Source: Alphaproteobacteria bacterium
Lineage (GTDB): Bacteria; Myxococcota_A; UBA796; GCA-2862545
Reading direction: 5' to 3'
DNA: 64,000 nt
NCBI GenBank assembly: GCA_020632915.1
Contig: JACKEP010000011.1
Coordinates: 62,001 to 126,000 of the forward strand
Below the pieces are notes generated by a model, which was given only the letters and a program-made list of their open reading frames with translations, was not told the origin of the DNA and did no database searches. Shown piece by piece: positions 24,331 through 33,320 of the stretch. The translations under genes and the position numbers were made by a program. Within the stretch, counting starts at the first letter, position 1. The number at the start of each line of letters is the position of its first letter.

Positions 24331-25098
24331 TCAGCCGTCGGTGAGGTCGCTCGCCTCGAGCGCCATCGGTGGCAGGGCCAACCGGGGCTCGGCGGCGCAG
24401 GCTTCGTCCCACCACGGCATCGTGCGCCACAACCCGGCCAGCGCGCGGGGGATCGGGCAGCAGGCGTGGACGTCGGACCCGGCGTCGACGGGCACGTCGA
24501 GCGCCAGGCAGTGCAGGGCCAGGCGCGACAGGCCCCGCGCGCGCCAGTCCTGGTTCTCGCGGCTGTCGCCGTGGGAGGTGTCGCCGAGCACGGGGTGACC
24601 GAGGTCGCGCAGGTGGCGCCGCACCTGGTGGTAGCGGCCTGTGGTGGGGTGGACGGCCACCAGCGAGCAGCGCGGGTCGCGGCTGCGGCCGAGGACCCGG
24701 ACGATCGAGTGGGCGGGGCCCTTCGTGCCCTGGCTGTTGGCGACCTCGGTGGTCACGGTCACCGGATCGTCCCAGCGGAACGTGCCCCGGACCATCGCCA
24801 CGTAGGTCTTGTGGGCGTCGGGGCCGCGCATCGCCGCACCGAGGCGGCGCGCGGTGTCGGCGTCGAACGCGAGCAGGAGGCACCCCGACACCGGACGGTC
24901 GAGGCGGTGGACGAGGCTCACCGGCGCCCGGAAGCGGTGGCGCGCCCGGTCGGCGAGGGTGTCGCGCTCCCGGACCAGATCGCTGCGGTGGGCGGCGATG
25001 CCGGACGGCTTGGCCACCACGGCCCACGCCTCGGTGCGCACGAGCACCTGGAGGCGGGGCGTCCGATGGTGGCCGGGGTGGACCCGGCCGTGGCGCAT
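24331..25098 (-). CDS. RluA-family pseudouridine synthase, TruC-like
   Basis: 255 residues, without an S4 domain, the size of TruC, which makes pseudouridine 65 in tRNA. The catalytic aspartate lies in VHRLDRPVSGCLLLA; VVAKPSGIAAHRSD near the N-terminus and GRYHQVRRHLRDLGHPVLGD are the other RluA-family blocks. ATG 25098 lies 8 bases after the stop of the M2-like lipoprotein gene, so the two are probably co-transcribed. TruC is favoured because of the length and missing S4 domain; an rRNA-directed RluA relative cannot be excluded. Confidence 0.85.
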   Translation of the reverse strand: MRHGRVHPGHHRTPRLQVLVRTEAWAVVAKPSGIAAHRSDLVRERDTLADRARHRFRAPVSLVHRLDRPVSGCLLLAFDADTARRLGAAMRGPDAHKTYVAMVRGTFRWDDPVTVTTEVANSQGTKGPAHSIVRVLGRSRDPRCSLVAVHPTTGRYHQVRRHLRDLGHPVLGDTSHGDSRENQDWRARGLSRLALHCLALDVPVDAGSDVHACCPIPRALAGLWRTMPWWDEACAAEPRLALPPMALEASDLTDG

Positions 25099-25106
25099 CC
25101 GGTCGG

Positions 25107-26915
25107 TCAGCGCACGCTCGGCAGCGTGGGGGGCTTGCCCGCGTTCTGCTCCTGCAGCCAAAGGTAGAGGGGCTGGAAGTAGCGGACCATGGCGTCGGCG
25201 GACGGCGCGGCGCCCGTGGACGCCTGGGTGAGCGCCCGCCAGTCCTGCACGCCGGCGCCGAGGGCGACCTGGGTGAAGCGCTCGCCGAACCGCGCCTGGC
25301 CCGTGATGTCGGCCGTGCGGGGGTCGACGCCCACCTCGTTGCACACGCTCTCGTGGAGCTGGAAGGCCAGGAGCACGGCGACGACGTCGTCGATGTAGCG
25401 ACCCGGTGCGTCGGACAGCGCGTCGACGGCGAGGAAGTCACCCCACCGCTCGGTGCGGGTCTCGGGGGGGTACAGGCCCTGGTGGCGCGCCAGCAGGCCC
25501 CACCAGCGGCTGTTCATCTGGCCGGGCGCCAGGCCCTCGGCGTAGACCTCGTACTCGAAGGGCACCACGGCGCCGACGCCGAACTGGACGTAGGGCACCC
25601 ACGACAGCGCCTCCAACAGGAGCGCCTGCATCGGATCGGGGGCCTGATCGAGGATGCCCTGGGCCTGCAGGTGGGTGGGCCGACTGGCCGCGAGATCGGC
25701 CCAGAGGCCGAGCGCCCCGAGCACGGCGTGGGGGGGCTGCATGCGGACGGCGTCGGGGATGTCGGCGCCGTCGCGCAGGGCGTAGGCGTGGGCGAAGCCG
25801 AGCTCGCGGTAGGAGGCCGACATCCACGACGACGTGGGCCGGGCGTTGAGCAGCACGCGGATGTCGCCGTGCAGGTCGACGTCCCACGTGGCGGCACCCT
25901 GCGTCTTGCCGACCCGCGCGTCGGGCGCCGGCGGGTAGAAGCTGGAGTTGTCCCACACGGTCTGGGGCAGGGCGGGCACACCCACCGAGACGTACCAGTC
26001 CTCGACGCCGCGCAGCATCTGCTTGGCGCCGACCTGCTGGAGCGCGGGTTCGACGTCGAGGTGGTCGACGCGGAGCAGGCCGCTCCAGTCGTCGCCGAGG
26101 GGGGACGGCAGCCAGTGGGCCGGGATCAGGTCGGGCGGCGGCACGTCGTAGCGACGGGCCAGCTCGGAGCGCGCCCAGGTGTGCAGCTCCTGGTAGAGCG
26201 GCCGCAGCGCGATCTCGACCTCGGACATGAGGTTGGCGAGCTCGTCGGCGGACATGCCGTACACGTCGGCCTGCGCGTCCATGTAGTTGGACCAGCCCCC
26301 CTTGCGGGCGAGCTCGTTGCGCAGGTCGCGCAGCTCGGCGAAGCCGGGCTTGAGGTCGGACGGCGGCGACAGCGCGGCCTTCCACAGCAGCTTGCGCTCC
26401 GCGGTGTCGATCGTGGCCGCGTAGCGGCGCGCCAGCTCGTCGGGGTGCACGGGCACGCCGTCGAGGGTGGGCATGGAGCGCCGCCGGAAGCGCGCCTGCA
26501 GGCCCTCCTTGTCGGCGATCTTGCGGATCAGGTCGGCGTCGGTGGCCGGGTAGAGGCGCGTGAACCGCCCGACGGCGTCGATGCCGGCCTTCTCGGCGGG
26601 CGTGGGCGGCTGGACGGCCTCGGTGGTGCGCATGAGCTCGCGGCTCTCGCGGACCCACTTCGCGTCGGCCGCGAGCGCGCGCCACTGCTCGGCGGCGGTG
26701 ACGGCCTGCTCGGCCTTGGTGGTGTCGCCCGGCACCACGGCGGTGTGGGTGCGCCACTCCGCGTCGCGCCAGCGCGTCCACGCGGGCGTGACCTCGGCGG
26801 CGTACCGCATGAGGAACGCGTCGTAGGGCGAGCTCGGGGTCGCGGGATCGGCGGAACCGCTCGTGCAGCCCGAGAGCGTGGCTGCGAGCGCGAGGGCCAT
26901 GACGACGTGCTTCAC
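25107..26915 (-). CDS. M2 (ACE-like) peptidase-related lipoprotein lacking zinc ligands
   Basis: 602 residues. The GTG start follows AGGAG by seven bases; VKHVVMALALAATLSGC is a lipoprotein signal with the modified Cys at 17. The rest follows the angiotensin-converting-enzyme fold through most of its length, with segments such as GAATWDVDLHGDIRV and SWMSASYRELGFAHAY aligning to the ACE active-site region. The zinc motif HEMGH is replaced by R370-E-L-G-F374 and the third ligand (Glu in HEAIGD) by Ala397 in PHAVLGA, so both His ligands and the Glu ligand are gone while the catalytic-position Glu371 remains. It is therefore expected to be inactive as a zinc peptidase and may bind a peptide or partner. 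The downstream neighbour is a TruC-like gene. Confidence 0.8.
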   Translation of the reverse strand: MKHVVMALALAATLSGCTSGSADPATPSSPYDAFLMRYAAEVTPAWTRWRDAEWRTHTAVVPGDTTKAEQAVTAAEQWRALAADAKWVRESRELMRTTEAVQPPTPAEKAGIDAVGRFTRLYPATDADLIRKIADKEGLQARFRRRSMPTLDGVPVHPDELARRYAATIDTAERKLLWKAALSPPSDLKPGFAELRDLRNELARKGGWSNYMDAQADVYGMSADELANLMSEVEIALRPLYQELHTWARSELARRYDVPPPDLIPAHWLPSPLGDDWSGLLRVDHLDVEPALQQVGAKQMLRGVEDWYVSVGVPALPQTVWDNSSFYPPAPDARVGKTQGAATWDVDLHGDIRVLLNARPTSSWMSASYRELGFAHAYALRDGADIPDAVRMQPPHAVLGALGLWADLAASRPTHLQAQGILDQAPDPMQALLLEALSWVPYVQFGVGAVVPFEYEVYAEGLAPGQMNSRWWGLLARHQGLYPPETRTERWGDFLAVDALSDAPGRYIDDVVAVLLAFQLHESVCNEVGVDPRTADITGQARFGERFTQVALGAGVQDWRALTQASTGAAPSADAMVRYFQPLYLWLQEQNAGKPPTLPSVR

Positions 26916-27192
26916 GCGAATCTCCTGGCCGGGGGGAGCCGGCGGACGGCGGCATGATCTCCCATGGGCGGGCTGGACGCAAGGACCGGCGGTGCCACGG
27001 GTCCGTGCCTGGCGACCCCGCCTCGGTGACGACCCCGCCGCGCGACGCGTGACCGGGTCCGGCGAGGGCGTGCGCAACGGGTTTCGCAGCGCGGAGGATC
27101 CTGGTCCGAACGGGGACATCATCGGTGGCCCCGGGTGTCGCTTGAGGGTCGTCGTCGCGTTCGATACGCACTCGGCTCGGAGGAGCTCCGGC

Positions 27193-27795
27193 GTGGAGAA
27201 GTTCACGTTCCTGCGTGAGTTCGTGCGCGACCCCACCCGCATCGGGTCGGTGACGCCGTCGAGCCGTGCGCTGGCGAGAAAGGTCGTGCAGACGGCCGAG
27301 GTCCGACCGGGGAGCGTGGTGCTGGAGCTCGGTCCGGGCACGGGCCCGATCACCCGGGAGCTGGTGGCGCAGCACCCGTCGGCCCACCTGCTCGCGCTGG
27401 AGCCCACGGCGCGGCTGGCCGGTCTGTTGCGCGAGCGCTTCCCGAGCGTCACCGTCGAGGAGGCCTACGCGGATCGCGACCTGGGTCGGGTCACGGGGCG
27501 GTGGGGGCACGCCCAGGTCGATCGCGTGATCTCGGGGCTGCCGTGGACGATGTGGTCCACCGCCGAGCAGGACGAGGTGCTCGACGGCATCACCTCGGTG
27601 CTCCGGCCCGGTGGGCGCTTCCTGACCTACACCTACGCCAACGCGCAGCTGTCGTCCGGCGGACGACGCTTCCGCGAGCAGCTCGATCGCTGGTTCGACC
27701 ACGTGTGGCGCACCCCGGTGCAGTGGGCGAACGTGCCGCCCGCGGTGGTGATCGTCGGCGAGGTGCCCCGTCGACGCTCGGCCCTTGCGAGCTGA
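27193..27795 (+). CDS. Phospholipid N-methyltransferase, PmtA-like
   Basis: 200 residues, a class I SAM methyltransferase of the PmtA group, which methylates phosphatidylethanolamine towards phosphatidylcholine. The start of the protein has the family signature FLREFVRDPTRIGSVTPSSR; the SAM loop is VLELGPGTGPITREL at about residues 40-54, and DRVISGLPWTMWS is the post-motif. GTG 27193 is preceded by GGAGGAG at seven bases; upstream in-frame codons lack a site. A weak TTGAGG/GATACG promoter lies at 27142-27168. The 3' end overlaps the DNA methyltransferase gene by 11 bases. An rRNA-methyltransferase role is possible but less likely. Confidence 0.75.
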   Translation: MEKFTFLREFVRDPTRIGSVTPSSRALARKVVQTAEVRPGSVVLELGPGTGPITRELVAQHPSAHLLALEPTARLAGLLRERFPSVTVEEAYADRDLGRVTGRWGHAQVDRVISGLPWTMWSTAEQDEVLDGITSVLRPGGRFLTYTYANAQLSSGGRRFREQLDRWFDHVWRTPVQWANVPPAVVIVGEVPRRRSALAS

Positions 27796-28621
27796 CGACG
27801 CGCGCTGGCTCGGCGAGCCGGTCGTGAAGTGGGCGGGGAGCAAGCGGCGCGTGGCGGCGCAGCTGCACGCGTTGTGGCCGGGGCCCGCGCGCCGCTACCT
27901 CGAGCCGTTCGTCGGCGGCGGGTCCATGCTGCCGGGCCGTCCCTGCGCCGCCGCCGTCGCGGGGGACCTCCAGGCGGAGCTCGTCGCCCTGTGGGAGGCG
28001 ATCCGCGATCGCCCCGACGGTGTGGCGGACCACTACGCGCGCTGCTGGCACGATCGCGCCGCGCGGGGCGCGGTGGTCTACGACGAGGTGCGCGCGCGCT
28101 TCAACGCGGACCGGGACGGCCTGGACCTGCTCGTGCTCACGCGGTGGTGCGTCAACGGGCTGGTGCGCTTCAACCGCCAGGGCGCGTTCAACAACAGCCT
28201 GCACCACACCCGACCGGGCATCCACCCCGACCGGCTCACCGCCGTGCTCGGCGCCTGGTCGCGGGCGGTGGCCGACGTGACCTTCGTCGCGGGCGACTAC
28301 CGCGCGACGCTGGCGGACGCGGGACCGGGCGACGTGGTGTTCCTCGACCCTCCCTACCGCCACACCCGCGGGCGCTACCAGGCCGAGGGCTTCGACCCCG
28401 ACGGCCTGTTCGCCACGCTCGACCGGTTGTCGTCGCGCGGGGTGCCGTGGATCCTGACGTGGGACGGTCGGGCAGGGGACCGCACCTACCCGGGCGGCGT
28501 CCCCACGGAGCTGTTCGCAGGTCGGCTGGCGTTGACCACAGGCCACTCGCCGTTCCCGCGGCTGATGAAGACCTCGTTGGACCCAGTGGCGGAGTCTGTG
28601 TTCACGAGCTTTGCCCTGTAG
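27785..28621 (+). CDS. D12-class (Dam-type) adenine DNA methyltransferase
   Basis: 278 residues of the MethyltransfD12 family, N6-adenine methylation. Motif X is VVKWAGSKRR at residues 13-22, motif I is EPFVGGGSM, the catalytic motif IV is DPPY, and LTRWCVNGLVRFNRQGAFN is the family block. It starts at TTG inside the end of the PmtA-like gene (overlap of 11 bases); GTG 27824 (the V before KWAG) would remove too much. No restriction endonuclease gene is next to it, so it looks like an orphan methylase. GATC is the usual target of the class; the target here is not known. Confidence 0.88.
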   Translation: MRADDARWLGEPVVKWAGSKRRVAAQLHALWPGPARRYLEPFVGGGSMLPGRPCAAAVAGDLQAELVALWEAIRDRPDGVADHYARCWHDRAARGAVVYDEVRARFNADRDGLDLLVLTRWCVNGLVRFNRQGAFNNSLHHTRPGIHPDRLTAVLGAWSRAVADVTFVAGDYRATLADAGPGDVVFLDPPYRHTRGRYQAEGFDPDGLFATLDRLSSRGVPWILTWDGRAGDRTYPGGVPTELFAGRLALTTGHSPFPRLMKTSLDPVAESVFTSFAL

Positions 28622-28683
28622 GACAGGTGGTGCCGATCCATTCGGTACCCGTCGACGGGACGACGTGGCGCGCTATCGGGGTT

Positions 28684-28710
28684 CGGCGACATCGGCGCGG
28701 CGATGTGCCG
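28684..28710 (+). terminator. Hairpin after the DNA methyltransferase gene
   Basis: CGGC, a bulged G and ACATCG (28684-28694) pair with CGATGT and GCCG (28701-28710) around a 6-base loop, a 10-bp stem with one bulge 62 bases after the stop codon. No U tract follows. A 12-base palindrome CCCGTCGACGGG lies at 28648-28659 in the same gap. Confidence 0.4.
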
Positions 28711-28750
28711 ATAGGTCGGTCGTCGGGTGCGGGCGGGTCGGGAGGCAGCG

Positions 28751-29869
28751 GTGCGCGGGACGTCAGGGTGGAGACGCTGGGGGCGCTTCGTCGCGGTGGT
28801 GGGCGTGCTGGCGCTGGCCGTGTCGACGACGTCGGACGCGGCGGCCAAGGGCGGGAAGAAGGGCAAGGGCAAGCCGTCGAAGGCGGCTGCGGCGCCTGCG
28901 CTCCCCGCGCCCCCGCCGGTGGTGTCGCCGCTCGACGGCGAGCTGCGCCGCCTGCCGTTGATCGGGCCGGACGACGCCCTCGACATCGAGACGATGATCC
29001 GCAGCAAGGTCACGTTCGACCTGTCGCTCGACAACACCTGGCTGCACGAGGTCGACGACCGGGTGGCGCGGGCCATGCGCGACACGCTCGCCGCCGATCC
29101 GCGCTGGCGCGTGACCGAGGAGGACGGGGTGGTGCTCGCGCTCCGGCGCGACGAGGACGTCGGCATCTGGTCGGTGCCCCGCACGGGCTTCCACGCCACG
29201 CCCCAGGACGCGTGGCGCATCGCGGTGCGCTTCGCCCCGTGGAGCGACGCGTCGGGCTGGGCGACGTCGCCGTCGGTGGTGCGCATGGCGCCCGACGACG
29301 CCAAGGTCCACGTCAAGGCGTTCGGCGTCGAGAAGCAGCCCTGGTATGGCCGCCGGGCGATCGCACTGTCGGCCGACGGCGACCACCTCGGCTTCGACAT
29401 CTACGAGCTCGGGTCGGGTCGCGACGTCACCCGCACCGTGGCCGCCCTCGAGGAGATCACCGACGAGGTGTGGCGGGTGATCGCCGTCGCCGACGGGGTG
29501 GCGTCGATGGGGGCCGCGGTGATGCCGCTGCCGGCCGGCGAGCCTGCGAAGGCGACGAGCCTGACCATCGACAGCCCGGGACCGGCGCTGCTGTCGGTGC
29601 GCGCGCGCGTGAACCCGGGCGTGGCGGGGTGGACCTGGGTCCGCCTCGTTGCCGGTGCGACGCCGTGGGCCGAGGCCGAGGTCGGGGCGGGCACGCGGGA
29701 GCGCGTCGGCTGGTCCGCGGATCCCACCCAGGGGTTCTACCTCCAAGGGGCGTTCGTGGCGCCGGCCGGTCCGGCCTTCGACGCCACCGCCGAGGTGTGG
29801 GTCCAGCCCGACGACGGCAGCGGCGTGCGCAAGGTCGCCAGCTTCCCGGTGCACGTCCCCGAGCGCTGA
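28751..29869 (+). CDS. Secreted protein of unknown function
   Basis: 372 residues from GTG 28751, which has GGAGG five bases upstream; an earlier GTG at 28727 lacks one. The N-terminus (MRGTSGWRRWGRF, then a hydrophobic core) is a signal peptide, probably cleaved near SDAAA. A lysine/glycine linker (KGGKKGKGKPSK) and an alanine/proline stretch follow, then a mixed alpha/beta body of about 300 residues. The body contains VTFDLSLDNTWLHEVDDRVA and a C-terminal beta-rich part. I do not recognise a family. It is convergent with pgi across a hairpin. Confidence 0.75.
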   Translation: MRGTSGWRRWGRFVAVVGVLALAVSTTSDAAAKGGKKGKGKPSKAAAAPALPAPPPVVSPLDGELRRLPLIGPDDALDIETMIRSKVTFDLSLDNTWLHEVDDRVARAMRDTLAADPRWRVTEEDGVVLALRRDEDVGIWSVPRTGFHATPQDAWRIAVRFAPWSDASGWATSPSVVRMAPDDAKVHVKAFGVEKQPWYGRRAIALSADGDHLGFDIYELGSGRDVTRTVAALEEITDEVWRVIAVADGVASMGAAVMPLPAGEPAKATSLTIDSPGPALLSVRARVNPGVAGWTWVRLVAGATPWAEAEVGAGTRERVGWSADPTQGFYLQGAFVAPAGPAFDATAEVWVQPDDGSGVRKVASFPVHVPER

Positions 29870-29875
29870 TCGCCT

Positions 29876-29893
29876 CCGGGGCGCGTCGCCCGG
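29876..29893. terminator. Hairpin between convergent genes at pgi 3' end
   Basis: CCGGGGCG (29876-29883) pairs with CGCCCGG (29887-29893) around a 3-base loop, with one bulged G. It fills the gap between the stop of the secreted protein and the stop of pgi, so it could serve both strands. No U tract. Confidence 0.45.
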
Positions 29894-31441
29894 TCAGGCC
29901 GTCCACGTGCCGGTGGTGGTGGGGCCGCGGACCTTCGCGCTGCCGACCGCGGCGAGGCGCCGCAACAGGTAGTGGACCTCGACCGGGTCGGCGTCGAGGG
30001 CTGCGGCCAGCGTGGCGACGTCGCCCGCCCCACCGGCGGCCAGGTGGGCCGACAGGGCGGCCGACAGCGCGAGCACGGCGCCCGCCGCCTTCTTGCCCGC
30101 CTCGACCCCGGGCTGGTGGTAGGCGTTGAGGTCGACGAGGCTGGCGTACAGCCCGACCGCCCGTTCGAACAGCGCGACGAGGCCGCCGAGCGTGTAGGCG
30201 TCGACGCGCGGGACGGTGAGCGTGATCGTCGGCCTGTCGGATGCGGCGAGCGCCCGTCGCGTGCCGAGGAGGAAGCCCTGGAGGTGGTCGCCGGCGCGCA
30301 CGCCGTCGTGCTGCACGGGATCGTCGGGCGAGGGCTCGAGCACCTGGACGAACGCCACGAGCGTGTCGTCGCGGCCGTCGCGCAGCTGCTGCACGAAGGC
30401 GTGCTGATCAGTGCTGCCCTTGTTGCCGTAGACGGTGAGGCCCTGGTGGACCACGGCACCCTGCCGATCGAGGCGCTTGCCGAGGGACTCCATCACCAGC
30501 TGCTGCAGGTAGCGGCCGAGCTTGTCGAGGCGGTCGGCGTAGGGGAGCACCACCATCGCGCGGTCCCCCCGGCCATGCCCCAGGACGTGCCAGGCGCCCG
30601 CGAGCACGGCGGCCGGGTTGGTGAGCGGGTCGCGGCTGCGGGTCCACGCGTCCATGTCGCGGGCGCCCTCCAGCATCGACGCGACGTCGACGCCGGCGAG
30701 GGCGCCGGGGAGCAGGCCGACCACCGACGTGAGGCTGAACCGGCCGCCGACCCAGTCCCACAAGGGCAGGGTGGCGAGCCATCCCTGGGCGGCGGCGGTG
30801 CGGTGCAGGAGGCTGCCGTCGGTGGTGACCGCGACGAGGCTGCCCGGGGCGTGGACCCCGGCGGCCTGCAGGGCGTCGCGCACCCGCTCGAGCCCGCGGT
30901 TGGGCTCGGCCGTCGAACCGGACTTGGACACGATGACCACGAGGCTCGTGCGCAGGCGGTCGCCGAGACGCCCGAGGAGCGTGGCCGTGCCGTCGGGGTC
31001 GGTGTTGTCGACGAAGTGCACCGGCAGGCCGCGGGGGGCGCCCGCCGCGTCGTCCGCGAGGGCGGCGAGGAGCAGCTGGGGACCGAGCGCGCTGCCGCCG
31101 ATGCCGAGGTGGACGACGTCGGTGAACCGCTCGCCGGCGTCGTTCGTCACGCGGCCCGCGCGCACGTCGGCCGCGAAGGCGGCGGTGGCGTCGACCGCGG
31201 CGGTGATCGCCTCGGCGAGGCCGACGGTGGGCGCCGTCTCGGGCGCGCGCAGCCACGTGTGGCCCACCGGACGGCCCTCGTCGACGTTGACGACCTCGCC
31301 GGCCTCGGTCGCGGCGAGGTCGCGCCACGCGCGGTCCCACGGCAGGGCGGCGAGGGCCTCGGGTGCCACGTGCGCGGCGGTGGCGTCGATCGTCCACGGC
31401 AGGTGGTCGTGGGCGAGGTACAGGGGGGGCGGCCAGGACAC
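29894..31441 (-). CDS. pgi: Glucose-6-phosphate isomerase
   Basis: 515 residues. It interconverts glucose-6-phosphate and fructose-6-phosphate in glycolysis and gluconeogenesis. Two sugar-isomerase domains are visible: HLGIGGSALGPQLLL and the signature VVIVSKSGSTAEPN in the first half, then VGGRFSLTSVVGLLP, the YGNKGSTDQHAFVQQL block with catalytic residues, and the C-terminal YHQPGVEAGKKAA with the active-site lysine. GTG 31441 is chosen because GGAGG lies five bases before it; upstream sequence in the same frame has no family similarity. The closely spaced divergent DUF493 gene starts 119 bases away. Confidence 0.95.
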   Translation of the reverse strand: MSWPPPLYLAHDHLPWTIDATAAHVAPEALAALPWDRAWRDLAATEAGEVVNVDEGRPVGHTWLRAPETAPTVGLAEAITAAVDATAAFAADVRAGRVTNDAGERFTDVVHLGIGGSALGPQLLLAALADDAAGAPRGLPVHFVDNTDPDGTATLLGRLGDRLRTSLVVIVSKSGSTAEPNRGLERVRDALQAAGVHAPGSLVAVTTDGSLLHRTAAAQGWLATLPLWDWVGGRFSLTSVVGLLPGALAGVDVASMLEGARDMDAWTRSRDPLTNPAAVLAGAWHVLGHGRGDRAMVVLPYADRLDKLGRYLQQLVMESLGKRLDRQGAVVHQGLTVYGNKGSTDQHAFVQQLRDGRDDTLVAFVQVLEPSPDDPVQHDGVRAGDHLQGFLLGTRRALAASDRPTITLTVPRVDAYTLGGLVALFERAVGLYASLVDLNAYHQPGVEAGKKAAGAVLALSAALSAHLAAGGAGDVATLAAALDADPVEVHYLLRRLAAVGSAKVRGPTTTGTWTA

Positions 31442-31559
31442 GCGGACCTCCTCGGGCGGCAATCGGTGCGTAGCTTTTCGGACGCCGGTCCGCAGGTGGA
31501 TGGTCCACCCCGTGCGCGGCACGACCGCGTCGGACCCGGACCCGGCCAGGGAGGAGCCC

Positions 31560-31841
31560 ATGGAGCGCGAGACCGCTCGCACCCTGCTCGTCGATCAGCA
31601 CACCTTTCCCGGCACGTACACGTTTCGCGTGATCGTGCCGCCCGAGCGCCGCGGCGCGGTGCTCGACGCCGTCCACGGCGCCCTGTCCCCGGGGTGCAGC
31701 GTGCTCGACGTCGGCGAGCGCCCGTCCCGGGCCGGGCGATGGGTGGGGCTGCATGTGCAGGTCCACGTCGAAGCCGCCGACCACGTCCTCGACATCTACG
31801 GCGCCGTCCAGGGCGTCGAGGGCGTGGCGATGACCTTGTAG
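31560..31841 (+). CDS. DUF493 (YbeD-like) small protein
   Basis: 93 residues with the ferredoxin-like fold expected of the DUF493/YbeD family: the N-terminal FPGTYTFRVIVP strand, the helix RRGAVLDAVHGAL, and the C-terminal VQVHVEAADHVLDIYGAVQ with a final short strand. ATG 31560 has GGAGGAG directly upstream. The family is widespread and of unsettled function, thought to be a small allosteric or regulatory domain. It is divergent from pgi. Confidence 0.8.
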   Translation: MERETARTLLVDQHTFPGTYTFRVIVPPERRGAVLDAVHGALSPGCSVLDVGERPSRAGRWVGLHVQVHVEAADHVLDIYGAVQGVEGVAMTL

Positions 31842-31873
31842 ATCCGCGGCGTGCGTCCGGGGGTTGTGAGGAG

Positions 31874-31894
31874 GCAGACGCCGCCGGCGCCTGC
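31874..31894 (+). terminator. Possible hairpin after the DUF493 gene
   Basis: GCAGACGCC (31874-31882) pairs with GGCGCCTGC (31886-31894), with one mismatch and a 3-base loop, 32 bases past the stop codon. No U tract; weak evidence. Confidence 0.3.
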
Positions 31895-31947
31895 GGTTGC
31901 GGGGGGGGACGCGTGTGATAGACCCGCCCATCCTCCCGGGAGACCCC

Positions 31948-33312
31948 TTGAAGCCCTGGACCGTCGCGCTCACCGCCCTGGCGGTGACCCACGCAGCGCA
32001 GGCCGCCGAGGTGCAGTTCGAGGGTGCCTACCAGGCGCGCGCGCGGCTGTACGACACCCTGTCGCTGGATCGCACGCTGGACAACAACGAGGGCTTCTCG
32101 TGGACGTTCCAGCACCGCCTGTGGCTGCGTCCCAAGTTCTACGTCACCGACAAGGTCGGCCTGTTCGTCGACATCCTCGGGCTCGACAACGTCTTCTTCG
32201 GCGATCAGCCCGTCGCCTGGATCGACCCGGTCACCCAGGTGGCGGTCCCCACGCTGTTCAGCGACGATCTGCGGCCGCCCGTCTCCGAGACCGACCCCAC
32301 CCAGTCGCGCTTCGACCTCACACTGTGGCGCGCCTGGGCCGAGGTCCACACCGGCGTGGGCACGTTCAAGTTCGGCCGTCAGCCGCTGAACTGGGGCATG
32401 GGCCTGTGGCAGAACGATGGCATCGGGCTCAACAAGGAGTACGGCGACACCGCCGATCGCGTCTCCTGGGAGCACCTCATCCAGGACATCTGGGTGCGCG
32501 CCGCGTTCGACCTGAACACCGCCGGCCTCGTCAACGAGACGGATCAGACGTGGTCGATCAACCTCGCGGCGGCCTACCGCACCGAGCGCATCGACGGCGG
32601 CCTCAACTTCCAGTACCGCCACAGCAACGCGGCCGACAGCAAGTTCGACCTGTTCACGTTCTCGCCGGCGTTCGATCTGAAGTTCGGCATCATCGGCGTG
32701 CGCGGTGAGGGCGTGTTCCAGCTCGGCAACGGCGACCTCGACGGCGGCCTGAACGACGTTCGGCTGTTCGGGGCGGGCTTCGCGCTCGACGCGTCCATCG
32801 AGCTCGACCGCGTCGGCTTCCACCTCGAGGGCGGGCTCGCCACGGGCGACGGCGATCCCACCGACACCAACCTGCGCACGTTCACGTTCGACCGCGACTA
32901 CAACCTCGGCATCTTCATGTTCGAGCAGCCGATGCCGGTGCTGGAGTCCGCCGTGCCGGGCGAGGCGCGCAGCTACGCGCAGACGCTGTCGGGCAACGCG
33001 GTGTCGAACGCCGGCTACCTCAAGCCCAACGGGTCGGTGCGCATCACCCGCGGCTTCTTCTTCGACGCGGCGCTGATCGCGGCGTGGACGGCGAAGGTCA
33101 GCGAGGAGCTCAAGGCGCAGGGCCGGAACGGCTCCTACGGTGTCGAGATCGACGCCGGGCTGCGGGTCGAGGCGATCGAGCACCTCACCGTTGGCGCCAC
33201 GCTGGGCGTGTTCGTGCCGGGCGCGTTCTACACGAAGTACCTCGACGAGACGTACTCGGGGTTCAACGACGTCGCGGTGGGCGGCCAGATCATCGCGCGC
33301 GTCCACTTCTGA
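31948..33312 (+). CDS. Outer-membrane beta-barrel protein, porin-like
   Basis: 454 residues from TTG 31948, which gives a clean signal peptide (LKPWTVALTALAVTHAAQA) behind GGGAG; GTG 31915 would add a proline-rich leader. The mature protein alternates polar and hydrophobic residues in many amphipathic strands (WTFQHRLWLRPKFYV, GTFKFGRQPLNWGMGLW) and ends in ARVHF, the terminal phenylalanine typical of barrels inserted by BamA. The GRQPLNWGMG segment recalls alginate-export-type and carbohydrate porins. Substrate unknown. dapA starts 8 bases later. Confidence 0.8.
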   Translation: MKPWTVALTALAVTHAAQAAEVQFEGAYQARARLYDTLSLDRTLDNNEGFSWTFQHRLWLRPKFYVTDKVGLFVDILGLDNVFFGDQPVAWIDPVTQVAVPTLFSDDLRPPVSETDPTQSRFDLTLWRAWAEVHTGVGTFKFGRQPLNWGMGLWQNDGIGLNKEYGDTADRVSWEHLIQDIWVRAAFDLNTAGLVNETDQTWSINLAAAYRTERIDGGLNFQYRHSNAADSKFDLFTFSPAFDLKFGIIGVRGEGVFQLGNGDLDGGLNDVRLFGAGFALDASIELDRVGFHLEGGLATGDGDPTDTNLRTFTFDRDYNLGIFMFEQPMPVLESAVPGEARSYAQTLSGNAVSNAGYLKPNGSVRITRGFFFDAALIAAWTAKVSEELKAQGRNGSYGVEIDAGLRVEAIEHLTVGATLGVFVPGAFYTKYLDETYSGFNDVAVGGQIIARVHF

Positions 33313-33320
33313 GGTGCTGC

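Noticed and set aside
27142..27168. Sigma-70 promoter before the PmtA-like gene
   Set aside because: TTGAGG and GATACG are too poorly matched and the spacing is only 15 bases, so it is mentioned with the gene but not listed as a feature.
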